Counted from the stretch's first letter, positions 1-5,861 are shown. The stretch is 7,134 bases of DNA from Pseudomonadota bacterium (GCA_023410905.1 JAEYPL010000026.1:1-7134); one strand, 5' to 3'. A program made the numbers and translations. The notes: generated by a model from the letters alone, not told the origin.

Positions 1-203
1 TCCCTGACGCGCTGGCGCTCGGCAGCGGCGATTGCATCGGCTTCGGCCGGTGACATCATGGGCGCTGCAAGCGTGAACGTGGGCGTGGCATCAAGACCGA
101 TCAGATGAGCCTCGAAGCGCTCGGCCAGCCGCCCGGCGACACTCATGAGGACATCTGCGCGACCGGGATTGGAAAGCTGCGTCGTAATCGTCTTCCAAAC
201 CAT
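1..203 (-). CDS. Universal stress protein (UspA family), N-terminal fragment, runs off the left edge
   Basis: The leftward frame opens at the ATG complementary to 201-203 and stays open to the window edge (67 codons). The protein begins MVWKTITTQLSNPGRAD, followed by LMSVAGRLAERFEAHLIGLD and a Pro/Ala/Met stretch. This is the usual first beta strand, first helix (alanine-rich, LAERFEAHLIGL) and second strand of a UspA domain. Family knowledge: these cytoplasmic alpha/beta proteins, often two Usp domains in tandem (about 270-280 aa) in Hyphomicrobiales, are made under stress or low oxygen and some bind ATP. The ATP-binding motif would lie near the C-terminus, outside the window, so binding cannot be judged. 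A Shine-Dalgarno GGGAGAAAGG lies about 8 nt upstream and fixes the start. The upstream region shared with the gene at 377 holds an FNR/FixK-like box, which fits known oxygen control of usp genes (inference). Confidence 0.82.
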   Translation of the reverse strand, partial: MVWKTITTQLSNPGRADVLMSVAGRLAERFEAHLIGLDATPTFTLAAPMMSPAEADAIAAAERQRVR

Positions 204-284
204 TGTGTCGACCTTTCTCCCGGAGAAACTGGGCGCTCCACTGCTTCGGGCCCCGCAACATCGGTTGGCTGACGCTGTTTCGCC

Positions 285-298
285 TTGACCCGCATCAA
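285..298. promoter_or_regulatory. FNR/FixK-type (CRP-FNR family) binding box
   Basis: The sequence reads TTGAC-CCGC-ATCAA, nine of ten specified bases of the FNR/FixK consensus TTGAT-N4-ATCAA. It sits inside a perfect 6-bp-arm palindrome, CCTTGA-N6-TCAAGG (283-300). It lies between the divergent usp fragment and the gene at 377. The dyad centre is 291.5, about 88 bp from the usp start codon and 85 bp from the GTG at 377. FixK and FnrN use such sites in alphaproteobacteria to activate genes when oxygen is low. The site alone does not say which family member binds. Confidence 0.6.
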
Positions 299-320
299 GG
301 CAATCCGCCGTCGGCATTCC

Positions 321-326
321 AATACT
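321..326 (+). promoter_or_regulatory. Candidate -10 element of a FixK/FNR-dependent promoter
   Basis: AATACT matches 4 of 6 bases of TATAAT. If it occupies -12 to -7, transcription would begin near 333 and the palindrome at 285-298 would be centred at -41.5. That is the standard class II activator position, where the activator replaces a -35 element. No good -35 hexamer is visible, as expected for such a promoter. This is inference from spacing. Confidence 0.4.
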
Positions 327-376
327 GAACAACGTAGCGCCAATTGCAGTTCCACACCAAGTCGGGAGCAACCCTA

Positions 377-706
377 GTGACCCTGCGGACTGACAGCATC
401 ACGCGCACCGGTGATCTTCGCTTCCGGATTGTCGTGGGCCTCATGATCGTTGCTACCGCGAGCTTAGTGGGCGGAAAGCTCGCGAACGGCACGGAGTCGT
501 GGCAGGTGCTGCTGCGTCATCAGCTTCTGGAGCAGCAGCGCTGCGTGCTCGACCGGGTTCTGTTCGTGCGCGAGATGCCGGTCGGGAACATCATCGGGCT
601 CGAAGGGCGCATTCGCTGCGCCGACACGCGCGAGTTCGATTTCAAGCGCGATGACGCCAACGAGAAGTTTACCATCCGCCTCTGCGAGCCCGTCAGCGTG
701 TGCTGA
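377..706 (+). CDS. Hypothetical single-pass membrane or exported protein with four cysteines
   Basis: I do not recognise a named family. The 109-aa product has a basic N-terminus (MTLRTDSITRTGDLRFR), a hydrophobic segment at about 17-33 (IVVGLMIVATASLVGG), and then a soluble domain. The domain contains QQRCVLDRVLFVREMPVG, GLEGRIRCADTREFDF and a C-terminal IRLCEPVSVC. Four cysteines (C56, C81, C103, C109) all lie after the membrane segment, so they could form disulfides if the domain is periplasmic. The start is GTG 377 because GGGAG (364-368) lies 8 nt upstream. An in-frame ATG at 344 has no Shine-Dalgarno. Codon use is GC-rich like the neighbours. The gene is divergent from usp, shares the FixK-like box with it, and converges on dcd with a 13-bp gap. 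Function is unknown. Confidence 0.62.
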   Translation: MTLRTDSITRTGDLRFRIVVGLMIVATASLVGGKLANGTESWQVLLRHQLLEQQRCVLDRVLFVREMPVGNIIGLEGRIRCADTREFDFKRDDANEKFTIRLCEPVSVC

Positions 707-712
707 GCTGCA

Positions 713-729
713 TCGCGCCTCAAGCGCGA
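713..729. terminator. Weak convergent hairpin between the 377-706 gene and dcd
   Basis: TCGCGC (713-718) and GCGCGA (724-729) form a perfect 6-bp stem around CTCAA, which includes the dcd stop codon. No T-run follows on either strand, so it is not a typical intrinsic terminator. It could still end or stabilise transcripts from the two converging genes. Confidence 0.25.
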
Positions 730-1841
730 AAATGCTTCGAAAGCTTCAGGCCCTGCGCCTGATAGTTCGATCCGAGATCCGTCCCGTAGAGCACTGTCGG
801 GACAGAGATCATGCGCTCGTAGATGAGGCGGCCGATGATCTGGCCATCCTCGAGAACGAACGGCACTTTGTGGCTGCGCACTTCGAGCACGACGCGCGCG
901 CCCGCACCGCCGGCCGGTGCATGCCCGAAGCCCGGATCCATGAAGCCCGCGTAATGCACGCGGAACTCGCCCACGAGCGGATTGAACGGCATCATCTCCG
1001 CAGCGTGCGTCGGCGGCACGTGCACGGCTTCCTTCGAGGCCAGAATGTAGAACTGATCGGGATCGAGGATCAGGCGCTTCCTGTCGCCGACGACGATCGG
1101 CTCCCAGTAGTCCGCGAGCGCACACGAGCCCGGCGCATCGACATCGACGAGGCCGGTATGGCGGCGGGCACGATATCCGACGAGGCCTGCGCCATCGCCG
1201 ATGAGATCGACCGAGAGCGCAATGCCGCCGCGCACGTCCGCTGCCGCGCCGCCGTGCACGAGCGTCATCTTCTTGTGCAGCGCTTCGAGAGCATCATCGC
1301 TCTCGACGGGATCGCCCGTGCGGAAGCGGATCTGGCTCAGCATGGAGCCACGGCGCACGACGATCGGGAATGTCTGCGGGCAGATCTCTGCATAGAGCTG
1401 GCCAGTATAGCCCGCCGGGATCGTGTCGAACGACGACACGCCATCCGCGATCACGCGCGTGAAGACATCGAGACGGCCCGTCGAGCTCTTCGGGTTGGCG
1501 GAGGCGGCGACATCGGCCGGTAAGGCGAGCTGCTCCTGCAGTGGCACGACATACACACACCCGGTCTCCAGCACGGCGCCGGAGCTGAGATCGATCTTGT
1601 GGAGTGCCAGCTCCTTGAGGCGATCCATGACGCCAACGCGGCTTTCCGCGCCGCCCGGCAGAAAGCTCGCCCGCACGCGGTAGGCGACATCGCCGAGCCT
1701 GAGATCGAGACTCGCGGGCTGGATCTGCGTCGGGGAGAAGGCACGTTCCGCGTGGATCGCCTCCGAGACGACCAGCGCGCGGATATCCTGTATCGGCAGA
1801 ATGCCGGCCTTCTGGCTGGGCTTCGTGCGCGCTTTCGGCAT
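720..1841 (-). CDS. dcd: dCTP deaminase, long two-domain alphaproteobacterial form
   Basis: The enzyme deaminates dCTP for dTTP synthesis. Classical Dcd makes dUTP and bifunctional forms make dUMP; which one applies here cannot be read. The product is 373 aa, about twice the ~190 aa of E. coli Dcd, and consists of two Dcd/dUTPase-fold repeats. Repeat 1 (about 15-180) has IQPASLDLRLGD (40-51), NPKSSTGRLDVFTR (116-129) in place of the RSSxxR substrate loop, and YTGQLYAEI (145-153) with the probable catalytic glutamate E152. Repeat 2 (about 200-370) has GFMDPGFG (299-306), VVLEVRSHKVPFVLEDGQIIG (E320, split here: VVLEVRSH, then DGQIIGRLIYERM) and a basic C-terminus. The start at 1841 was chosen because GAGGGAG lies about 5 nt upstream and MPKARTK is a normal N-terminus. 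An ATG further upstream at 1970 would place coding sequence across the metZ promoter and aptamer. The gene is divergent from metZ. Confidence 0.93.
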   Translation of the reverse strand: MPKARTKPSQKAGILPIQDIRALVVSEAIHAERAFSPTQIQPASLDLRLGDVAYRVRASFLPGGAESRVGVMDRLKELALHKIDLSSGAVLETGCVYVVPLQEQLALPADVAASANPKSSTGRLDVFTRVIADGVSSFDTIPAGYTGQLYAEICPQTFPIVVRRGSMLSQIRFRTGDPVESDDALEALHKKMTLVHGGAAADVRGGIALSVDLIGDGAGLVGYRARRHTGLVDVDAPGSCALADYWEPIVVGDRKRLILDPDQFYILASKEAVHVPPTHAAEMMPFNPLVGEFRVHYAGFMDPGFGHAPAGGAGARVVLEVRSHKVPFVLEDGQIIGRLIYERMISVPTVLYGTDLGSNYQAQGLKLSKHFRA

Positions 1842-1886
1842 ATGAGCTCCCTCACCCCTGGTACCCGCGCATAGCCCATCCACCCA

Positions 1887-1914
1887 TTGACGCCAAGCCC
1901 AGGGATGCGATATT
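1887..1914 (+). promoter_or_regulatory. Candidate sigma70-type promoter of the metZ leader
   Basis: TTGACG (1887-1892; 5 of 6 to TTGACA) and GATATT (1909-1914; 4 of 6 to TATAAT) are separated by 16 bp. They predict initiation near 1921, about 9 nt before the first aptamer stem, which is where a riboswitch transcript should start. The -10 element falls within a 7-bp inverted repeat. Confidence 0.55.
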
Positions 1915-1922
1915 CCGCATCC
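1903..1922. repeat. Inverted repeat (7-bp arms) over the metZ -10 region
   Basis: GGATGCG (1903-1909), a 6-bp AT-rich spacer, and CGCATCC (1916-1922) form a perfect dyad. It extends to CCA (1899-1901) and TGG (1923-1925) if one base is bulged. It lies over the predicted -10 and start site, and would suit a repressor operator or a hairpin at the 5' end of the transcript. No regulator family is assigned. Confidence 0.5.
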
Positions 1923-1927
1923 TGGAC

Positions 1928-1984
1928 GTCGTGGTGATTTGGCCGGCCGGCTTGCAGCCACGTAAAACAACTCGCTAAAAGGGC
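1928..1984 (+). promoter_or_regulatory. SAM-II riboswitch (metA motif) aptamer upstream of metZ
   Basis: The segment matches the alphaproteobacterial SAM-II pattern. The 5' strand of P1, CGTGG (1930-1934), is followed directly by TGATTTGG (1935-1942), a GC-rich loop, and CTTGCAG (1951-1957). The 3' strand of P1 is CCACG (1958-1962), and then come the A-rich linker GTAAAACAA and the conserved CTCGCTAAAAGG (1971-1982). P1 pairs perfectly over 5 bp. Known for the class: an H-type pseudoknot binds S-adenosylmethionine and lowers expression of methionine genes such as metA, metX and metZ. The position, about 110 nt before the metZ start and just after a plausible promoter, agrees with this role. 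Confidence 0.93.
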
Positions 1985-1991
1985 CGTGCGG

Positions 1992-2051
1992 AACCGGTTA
2001 CCTGGTCGCGCCCGGCAATATGCGGGAGACCAAGGGCCGGTTTTAGTTTTC
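1992..2051 (+). terminator. Intrinsic terminator in the riboswitch expression platform
   Basis: AACCGG (1992-1997) pairs with CCGGTT (2037-2042), CC (2001-2002) with GG (2034-2035), TGGTC (2003-2007) with GACCA (2028-2032), and CCCG (2011-2014) with CGGG (2023-2026). Together they form a long, slightly bulged hairpin. TTTTAGTTTTC (2041-2051) follows at once and supplies the U-rich tract. The hairpin starts about 8 nt after the aptamer ends, so SAM binding probably favours termination before metZ. Confidence 0.72.
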
Positions 2052-2054
2052 TTG

Positions 2055-2072
2055 GGGACGCGAGAGCGTCCC
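2055..2072 (+). other. 7-bp hairpin with GAGA tetraloop in the metZ 5' UTR
   Basis: GGGACGC (2055-2061) and GCGTCCC (2066-2072) pair perfectly around GAGA, a GNRA loop. It lies between the terminator T-run and the metZ Shine-Dalgarno AGGAG (2079-2083), ending 6 nt before it. No T-run follows, so it is not a second terminator. It may stabilise read-through mRNA or keep the ribosome site open; the role is unknown. Confidence 0.45.
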
Positions 2073-2091
2073 GCCGACAGGAGACCCGCAG

Positions 2092-3303
2092 ATGGCAGAC
2101 CCAACGCCCCCGCCCATTCCCAGCGACTGGCAGCCCGAGACCGTTCTCGTGCATGGCGGGACGATGCGCTCCCCGTTCGGCGAGACCTCCGAGGCGCTCT
2201 TCCTCACCCAGAGCTACCTCTACGCGACCGCCGAGCAGGCCGAGGCCCGCTTCAAGGACGAAGAGCCGGGCTTCATTTACTCGCGCTTTTCCAATCCTAC
2301 GGTCGCCATGCTCGAGGAGCGCATCCGGCTGCTCGAAGGCGCCGAGGCGGCGCGCGCAACGGCAACCGGCATGGCGGCTGTCACGTCGGCGCTGCTGAGC
2401 TACCTCAGTGCCGGCGATCATGTCGTCGCGGCGAAGGCGCTGTTCGGCTCGTGTCGTTACGTGGTCGAGGAATTGTGCCCGCGCTTCGGCATTTCCTGCA
2501 CGCTCGTCGACGGCACGGACCTGGCGCAGTGGAAGCAGGCCATCGGCCCGAAGACCAAAGCGGTGTTCTTCGAGACACCGGCCAATCCGACGCTCGATCT
2601 CGTCGACATTCGCGCCGTCTCCGATCTCGCGCACGCAGCCGGCGCCCTCGTCTTCGTCGATAATGTCTTCGCGACGCCGCTCATGCAGAAGCCGCTCGCG
2701 CTCGGTGCCGATGTCGTCGTCTATTCCGCGACCAAGCACATCGATGGTCAGGGCCGCTGTCTCGGCGGGCTCATTCTCTGCTCGGCGCAGTTCCTGAAGG
2801 ACTACCTGCAGGTCTTCCTGCGCCAGACCGGTCCATCCATGAGCCCCTTCAATGCCTGGGTGTTGCTCAAGAGCCTGGAGACGCTGCCCGTTCGCGTACG
2901 TGCGCAGTGCGCGGCGGCAGCCGAGATCGCCGCGGCCCTCGAAGGCAAGCCCGGCATTACCCGCGTGCTCTATTGCGGCAGCAAGAACCACCCGCAGGCC
3001 GAGCTTGCACGCCGGCAGATGTCCGGTGGCAGTCAGATCGTCACCTTCGAGGTCGAAGGCGGCAAGGCGGCGGCGTTCCGCTTCCTTAATGCGCTGAAGA
3101 TCATGAAGATCTCGAACAATCTCGGCGACGCGAAGAGCATTGTCACGCATCCCGCGACGACGACGCATCAGCGCCTGAAGCCGGAAGCCCGCGCCGAACT
3201 TGGCATCAGCGACGGCATGATCCGCCTCTCAGTGGGGCTCGAAGCACCGGCGGACCTCATTGCTGACCTCGATCGCGGTCTGGCAGCCATGCGCGCGGGG
3301 TGA
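2092..3303 (+). CDS. metZ: O-succinylhomoserine sulfhydrylase
   Basis: A cytoplasmic PLP enzyme that joins O-succinylhomoserine and sulfide to form homocysteine, the direct-sulfhydrylation branch of methionine synthesis. The 403 aa are full length for the Cys/Met-metabolism PLP family (fold type I). Visible motifs: FIYSRFSNPT (61-70; Y63 and R65 contact PLP phosphate from the neighbouring subunit), ATGMAAV (91-97), ETPANPTLDLVDI (161-173), FVDNVFATP (188-196; D190 binds the PLP nitrogen), SATKHIDGQGR (212-222; K215 is the Schiff-base lysine) and IRLSVGLE (377-384; R378 binds the substrate carboxylate). SATKHIDGQGR and the NNLGDAKS segment (342-349) fit MetZ better than MetB/MetC, and SAM-II control agrees. 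The start ATG has AGGAG 8 nt upstream. Expression is probably cut by S-adenosylmethionine through the SAM-II switch at 1928-2051. Cystathionine gamma-synthase activity cannot be wholly excluded. Confidence 0.95.
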   Translation: MADPTPPPIPSDWQPETVLVHGGTMRSPFGETSEALFLTQSYLYATAEQAEARFKDEEPGFIYSRFSNPTVAMLEERIRLLEGAEAARATATGMAAVTSALLSYLSAGDHVVAAKALFGSCRYVVEELCPRFGISCTLVDGTDLAQWKQAIGPKTKAVFFETPANPTLDLVDIRAVSDLAHAAGALVFVDNVFATPLMQKPLALGADVVVYSATKHIDGQGRCLGGLILCSAQFLKDYLQVFLRQTGPSMSPFNAWVLLKSLETLPVRVRAQCAAAAEIAAALEGKPGITRVLYCGSKNHPQAELARRQMSGGSQIVTFEVEGGKAAAFRFLNALKIMKISNNLGDAKSIVTHPATTTHQRLKPEARAELGISDGMIRLSVGLEAPADLIADLDRGLAAMRAG

Positions 3304-3333
3304 CGAGCGGCCTGGCAAGTGGACATCGGCGTC

Positions 3334-3356
3334 CCGGTCTGTACGTATAAGACCGG
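3334..3356. repeat. Inverted repeat (7-9-7) upstream of the nitroreductase gene
   Basis: CCGGTCT (3334-3340) and AGACCGG (3350-3356) are perfect arms around GTACGTATA. The repeat lies 31 bp after the metZ stop and 33 bp before the next ATG. A -10-like TATAAG (3346-3351) overlaps the right arm, but no convincing -35 lies at the right distance. With no T-run after it, an operator seems as likely as a metZ terminator. Confidence 0.45.
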
Positions 3357-3389
3357 ACATAACCCGCCATCGAACTCCGGGAAAAGCTC

Positions 3390-4229
3390 ATGAATGCGAT
3401 CGATCCGCCGGTCACGGCGCAAGCGTCGGCGCTTGCCGCCCGCTACGGCACCGAGGCCAAGGCGAGCAAACTCCCCTGGAACGATGTCATTGCGAGTCTG
3501 CTCGCGCACCGTTCAGTCCGCGGCTACAAGCCTGATCCCGTGCCGCCAGGAACGCTCGATACGCTGATCGCAGCCGCGCAATCGGCAGCCACGAGCTCGA
3601 ACCTGCAGACGTGGTCGGTCGTCGAAGTGACCGATCCCGCGAAGCGCACAGCCCTTGCCGGGATCGCGGGCGGTCAGCAGCACATTGTGGAATGCCCGCT
3701 GTTCCTCGTTTGGCTGGCCGACGTCTCACGTAATCAGCGTCTTGCCGAGGCCGAGGGCAAGACACTCGAAGGGCTCCCCTATTTCGAGACCTTCCTCGTC
3801 GCCGCCATCGATGCGGCGCTCGCGGCGCAGAATGCCGTCGCAGCCGCGGAATCGCTCGGCCTATCGACCGTCTACATCGGCGCGCTGCGGAACGATCCCG
3901 CAGCCATTGCCAAGATGCTCGAGCTGCCGCCCGGCGCCGTCGCCGTCTTCGGCCTGTGCATCGGCTATGCGAAGCCCGGCAGCGTTGGCGAGGTGAAGCC
4001 GCGCCTGCCGCAGGAAGCCATCCTCTTTCGCGACCGCTACAGCAGCGCTGCCGACACGGAGCTGCGCGCCACCTACGACGCGCGCCTCGAAACATTCTCG
4101 AAACGCCATGAGATGGCGGCCTACACGTGGACGCATCGTGTCATCAACCGCCTCGCAACCATCAAGGCGCTCAATGGCCGCGAACGCCTGAAGGACATCC
4201 TGATCAATCTCGGCTTCCCGTTGCGCTGA
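3390..4229 (+). CDS. NADPH-dependent FMN oxidoreductase, nitroreductase family (NfsA/FRP-like)
   Basis: The 279-aa product fits the NfsA/FRP subgroup, FMN-binding homodimers that pass two electrons from NAD(P)H to nitroaromatics, quinones or flavins. Visible landmarks: a variable N-terminal arm (1-30); HRSVRGYKPDPVPPGTLDTL (40-59) with the FMN-binding HRSVR; the FMN-contact stretch QSAATSSNLQTWS (64-76); a dimer-interface helical region with DAALAAQNAVAAAESLGL (141-158); VYIGALRND (161-169); FGLCIGY (187-193); and KPRLPQEAILFRDRY (203-217), the subgroup's typical C-lobe segment. It has no signal peptide or membrane segment, so it is cytoplasmic. The ATG is preceded by GGGAAAAG at a short spacing, a moderate ribosome site. 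It lies 86 bp after metZ with an inverted repeat between, so it may have its own promoter. The natural substrate cannot be read from the sequence. Confidence 0.88.
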   Translation: MNAIDPPVTAQASALAARYGTEAKASKLPWNDVIASLLAHRSVRGYKPDPVPPGTLDTLIAAAQSAATSSNLQTWSVVEVTDPAKRTALAGIAGGQQHIVECPLFLVWLADVSRNQRLAEAEGKTLEGLPYFETFLVAAIDAALAAQNAVAAAESLGLSTVYIGALRNDPAAIAKMLELPPGAVAVFGLCIGYAKPGSVGEVKPRLPQEAILFRDRYSSAADTELRATYDARLETFSKRHEMAAYTWTHRVINRLATIKALNGRERLKDILINLGFPLR

Positions 4230-4261
4230 CGCGCGGCATCAGACGCTGAGTAGGCCAACGC

Positions 4262-4273
4262 GGGGCTCGCCCC
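4262..4273 (+). other. GC-only hairpin abutting the MFS start codon
   Basis: GGGGC-TC-GCCCC is an inverted repeat that ends on the base just before ATG 4274; a 4-bp stem with a CTCG loop is the likely fold. GGGG (4262-4265) is the only Shine-Dalgarno-like run near this start and would be buried in the stem. It might hold translation low. Confidence 0.35.
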
Positions 4274-5797
4274 ATGACGACCACAACCGGCTATGACGTT
4301 CCGGCGATCGAGATGACGGTCGCCCGCCGTCAGCTCGTGCTGTTCGTGGTCGTGATGAGCTCCGCCGCCTACAACGCCGCGACCTTCACGGCGACGGCCA
4401 TCCTGCCGCAAATGCAGGGCGCGATGGCCGCGACCCAGGACGAGATCTCCTGGACCGTGACCTTCAACATTCTCGCAACAGCCGTCGTCACGCCGATGAC
4501 CGGCTGGCTCGTCGCGTCGTTCGGGCGGCGCAATGTCATGGTGTGGAGTCTCGCGGGATTTACAGCGGCCTCGCTGCTGTGCGGACTTGCGCGCGGCCTC
4601 GACGATCTCGTGCTTTGGCGCGTTCTTCAAGGTGCGGCTGGCGCGCCTCTTCTCCCACTCGGCCAGACGTTGATCCTCGATGTATTTCCGCGACGCCAGC
4701 ACGCACGCGCGATCGCGATTTTCGGCATGGCGAACACCGCGGGCCCGATCATCGGGCCGATGCTCGCCGGTGTGCTGTCGGACTACTATGGCTGGCGATG
4801 GGGCTTCTACATGATCGTGCCCGTCGCCCTGCTGGCGACGATTGGCACCCGCCTCATTCTCCCTCAGGACGATCAGCGCCGCCCCGTCTCACTCGACTGG
4901 ACCGGCTTTCTTTCGCTCTCCGTCGCCATCGCGGCCATGCAGATCATTCTCGCGCGTGGCCAGCGACTCGACTGGTTCGAGTCGACCGAGATCATCGTTG
5001 CGACCTTCGCCGGGGTTGTCGCCTTCTACATCTTCCTCGCGCACAGCCTCACGGCACGAAACCCCTTCCTCAACCTGCGTATCCTGCTCGACCGGAACTT
5101 CGCGCTCGGGCTGCTGCTGGTCGGCATGTTCGGGATGGTGAACTTCACGCCGATGGTCTTGCTGCCGCCGCTCCTGCAGGCCCATCTCGGCTACACGGAT
5201 CGTCTCATCGGCATCATGGTCGGCTGGCGCGGTGTCGGCGTCGCAGCCGGATTCTTCCTCGTGATGCTCATGGGGCGGCTCGATCCGCGCATCACCATGG
5301 TCGTCGGCTTCGGCGTTCAGATCCTGTCCGGCATCTGGCTCATGGCGATCACGCTCGATGCCGACTTCGCGACCTTCGCCCTCAATGCTTTCCTCCAGGG
5401 CACGGCCGTCGGCCTCATCTGGGCGCCGATCGCGACGACGGCATTCTGGACGCTGCCAGCGGAGTCGCGAGCCGAAGCCACGTCGATCTTTCATCTGACG
5501 CGCAACATCGCCTCGAGCTTCTTCATCTCGATCTGTGTTGCCGAGGTCTTGCGGGCCACGGGCGCCAACTACAGCCGCCTCGTCGAGAACGTCACGGCTT
5601 ACAGCAAGCAGCTCATGCTCGGCCCAGTCATGGGCGGATGGAACGTCGAGACTGTCTCGGGCCTTGCTTCACTCTCCAAGGAAATCAACCGGCAGGCCGC
5701 GCTCATCGCCTACACGAACGTTTTCTACATCTACACGTTGATCTCACTCGCCGCGATCCCGCTCGCATTGCTGGTCAAACGCGCGCAGATCAGGTGA
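4274..5797 (+). CDS. MFS transporter, DHA2 (EmrB/QacA-like, 14 TM) drug-efflux type
   Basis: The 507-aa inner-membrane protein is dense in hydrophobic helices from residue 20 to 502, the size and spacing expected of a 14-helix DHA2 proton antiporter. Landmarks: GWLVASFGRRNVMV (77-90), the motif A loop after TM2; LWRVLQGAAGAPLLPLGQ (114-131), the motif B helix with R116; MANTAGPIIGPMLAG (152-166), the motif C antiporter signature; and DYYGWRWGFYMIVPV (170-184), typical of EmrB-like proteins. A hydrophilic stretch (about 430-475) precedes the last helix, as in the family. It follows the nitroreductase by 44 bp on the same strand, so co-transcription is likely. No EmrA-like membrane fusion partner is present here. 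No good Shine-Dalgarno precedes ATG 4274, and an in-frame ATG at 4313 (M14) is a possible alternative start. Substrate unknown. Confidence 0.92.
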   Translation: MTTTTGYDVPAIEMTVARRQLVLFVVVMSSAAYNAATFTATAILPQMQGAMAATQDEISWTVTFNILATAVVTPMTGWLVASFGRRNVMVWSLAGFTAASLLCGLARGLDDLVLWRVLQGAAGAPLLPLGQTLILDVFPRRQHARAIAIFGMANTAGPIIGPMLAGVLSDYYGWRWGFYMIVPVALLATIGTRLILPQDDQRRPVSLDWTGFLSLSVAIAAMQIILARGQRLDWFESTEIIVATFAGVVAFYIFLAHSLTARNPFLNLRILLDRNFALGLLLVGMFGMVNFTPMVLLPPLLQAHLGYTDRLIGIMVGWRGVGVAAGFFLVMLMGRLDPRITMVVGFGVQILSGIWLMAITLDADFATFALNAFLQGTAVGLIWAPIATTAFWTLPAESRAEATSIFHLTRNIASSFFISICVAEVLRATGANYSRLVENVTAYSKQLMLGPVMGGWNVETVSGLASLSKEINRQAALIAYTNVFYIYTLISLAAIPLALLVKRAQIR

Positions 5798-5810
5798 CGT
5801 CATCATGTGG

Positions 5811-5837
5811 GTGGACGCGGGGCCCGCAACCACGTTT
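5811..5837 (+). terminator. Possible weak terminator after the MFS gene
   Basis: GTGG (5811-5814) pairs with CCAC (5830-5833), and inside it GCGG (5817-5820) pairs with CCGC (5824-5827). The stem is followed by GTTT only. It begins 13 nt after the MFS stop codon. The T-run is too short for a confident call; partial attenuation before the next gene is possible. Confidence 0.3.
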
Positions 5838-5861
5838 ATGATCGAACGCGGAGGACCCTTA

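Noticed and set aside
344..376. Starting the small cysteine protein at ATG 344
   Set aside because: There is no Shine-Dalgarno, whereas GTG 377 has GGGAG at 8 nt.
651..1523. Long rightward open frame antisense to dcd
   Set aside because: Its translation is an Arg/His/Ala/Glu-rich shadow with no recognisable motif, and dcd on the other strand has clear family motifs over the whole stretch.
1842..1970. Extending dcd upstream to an ATG at 1970
   Set aside because: The extra 43 residues would cover the metZ promoter and most of the SAM-II aptamer, and the inner ATG at 1841 has a good Shine-Dalgarno.
1975..3168. Long leftward open frame opposite metZ
   Set aside because: It lies wholly antisense to a gene with all PLP-enzyme motifs, and its composition is typical of the reverse strand of GC-rich coding DNA.
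4543..5841. Long rightward frame inside the MFS gene in another frame
   Set aside because: The product is Arg/His/Pro-rich without hydrophobic helices; the transporter frame explains the DNA.
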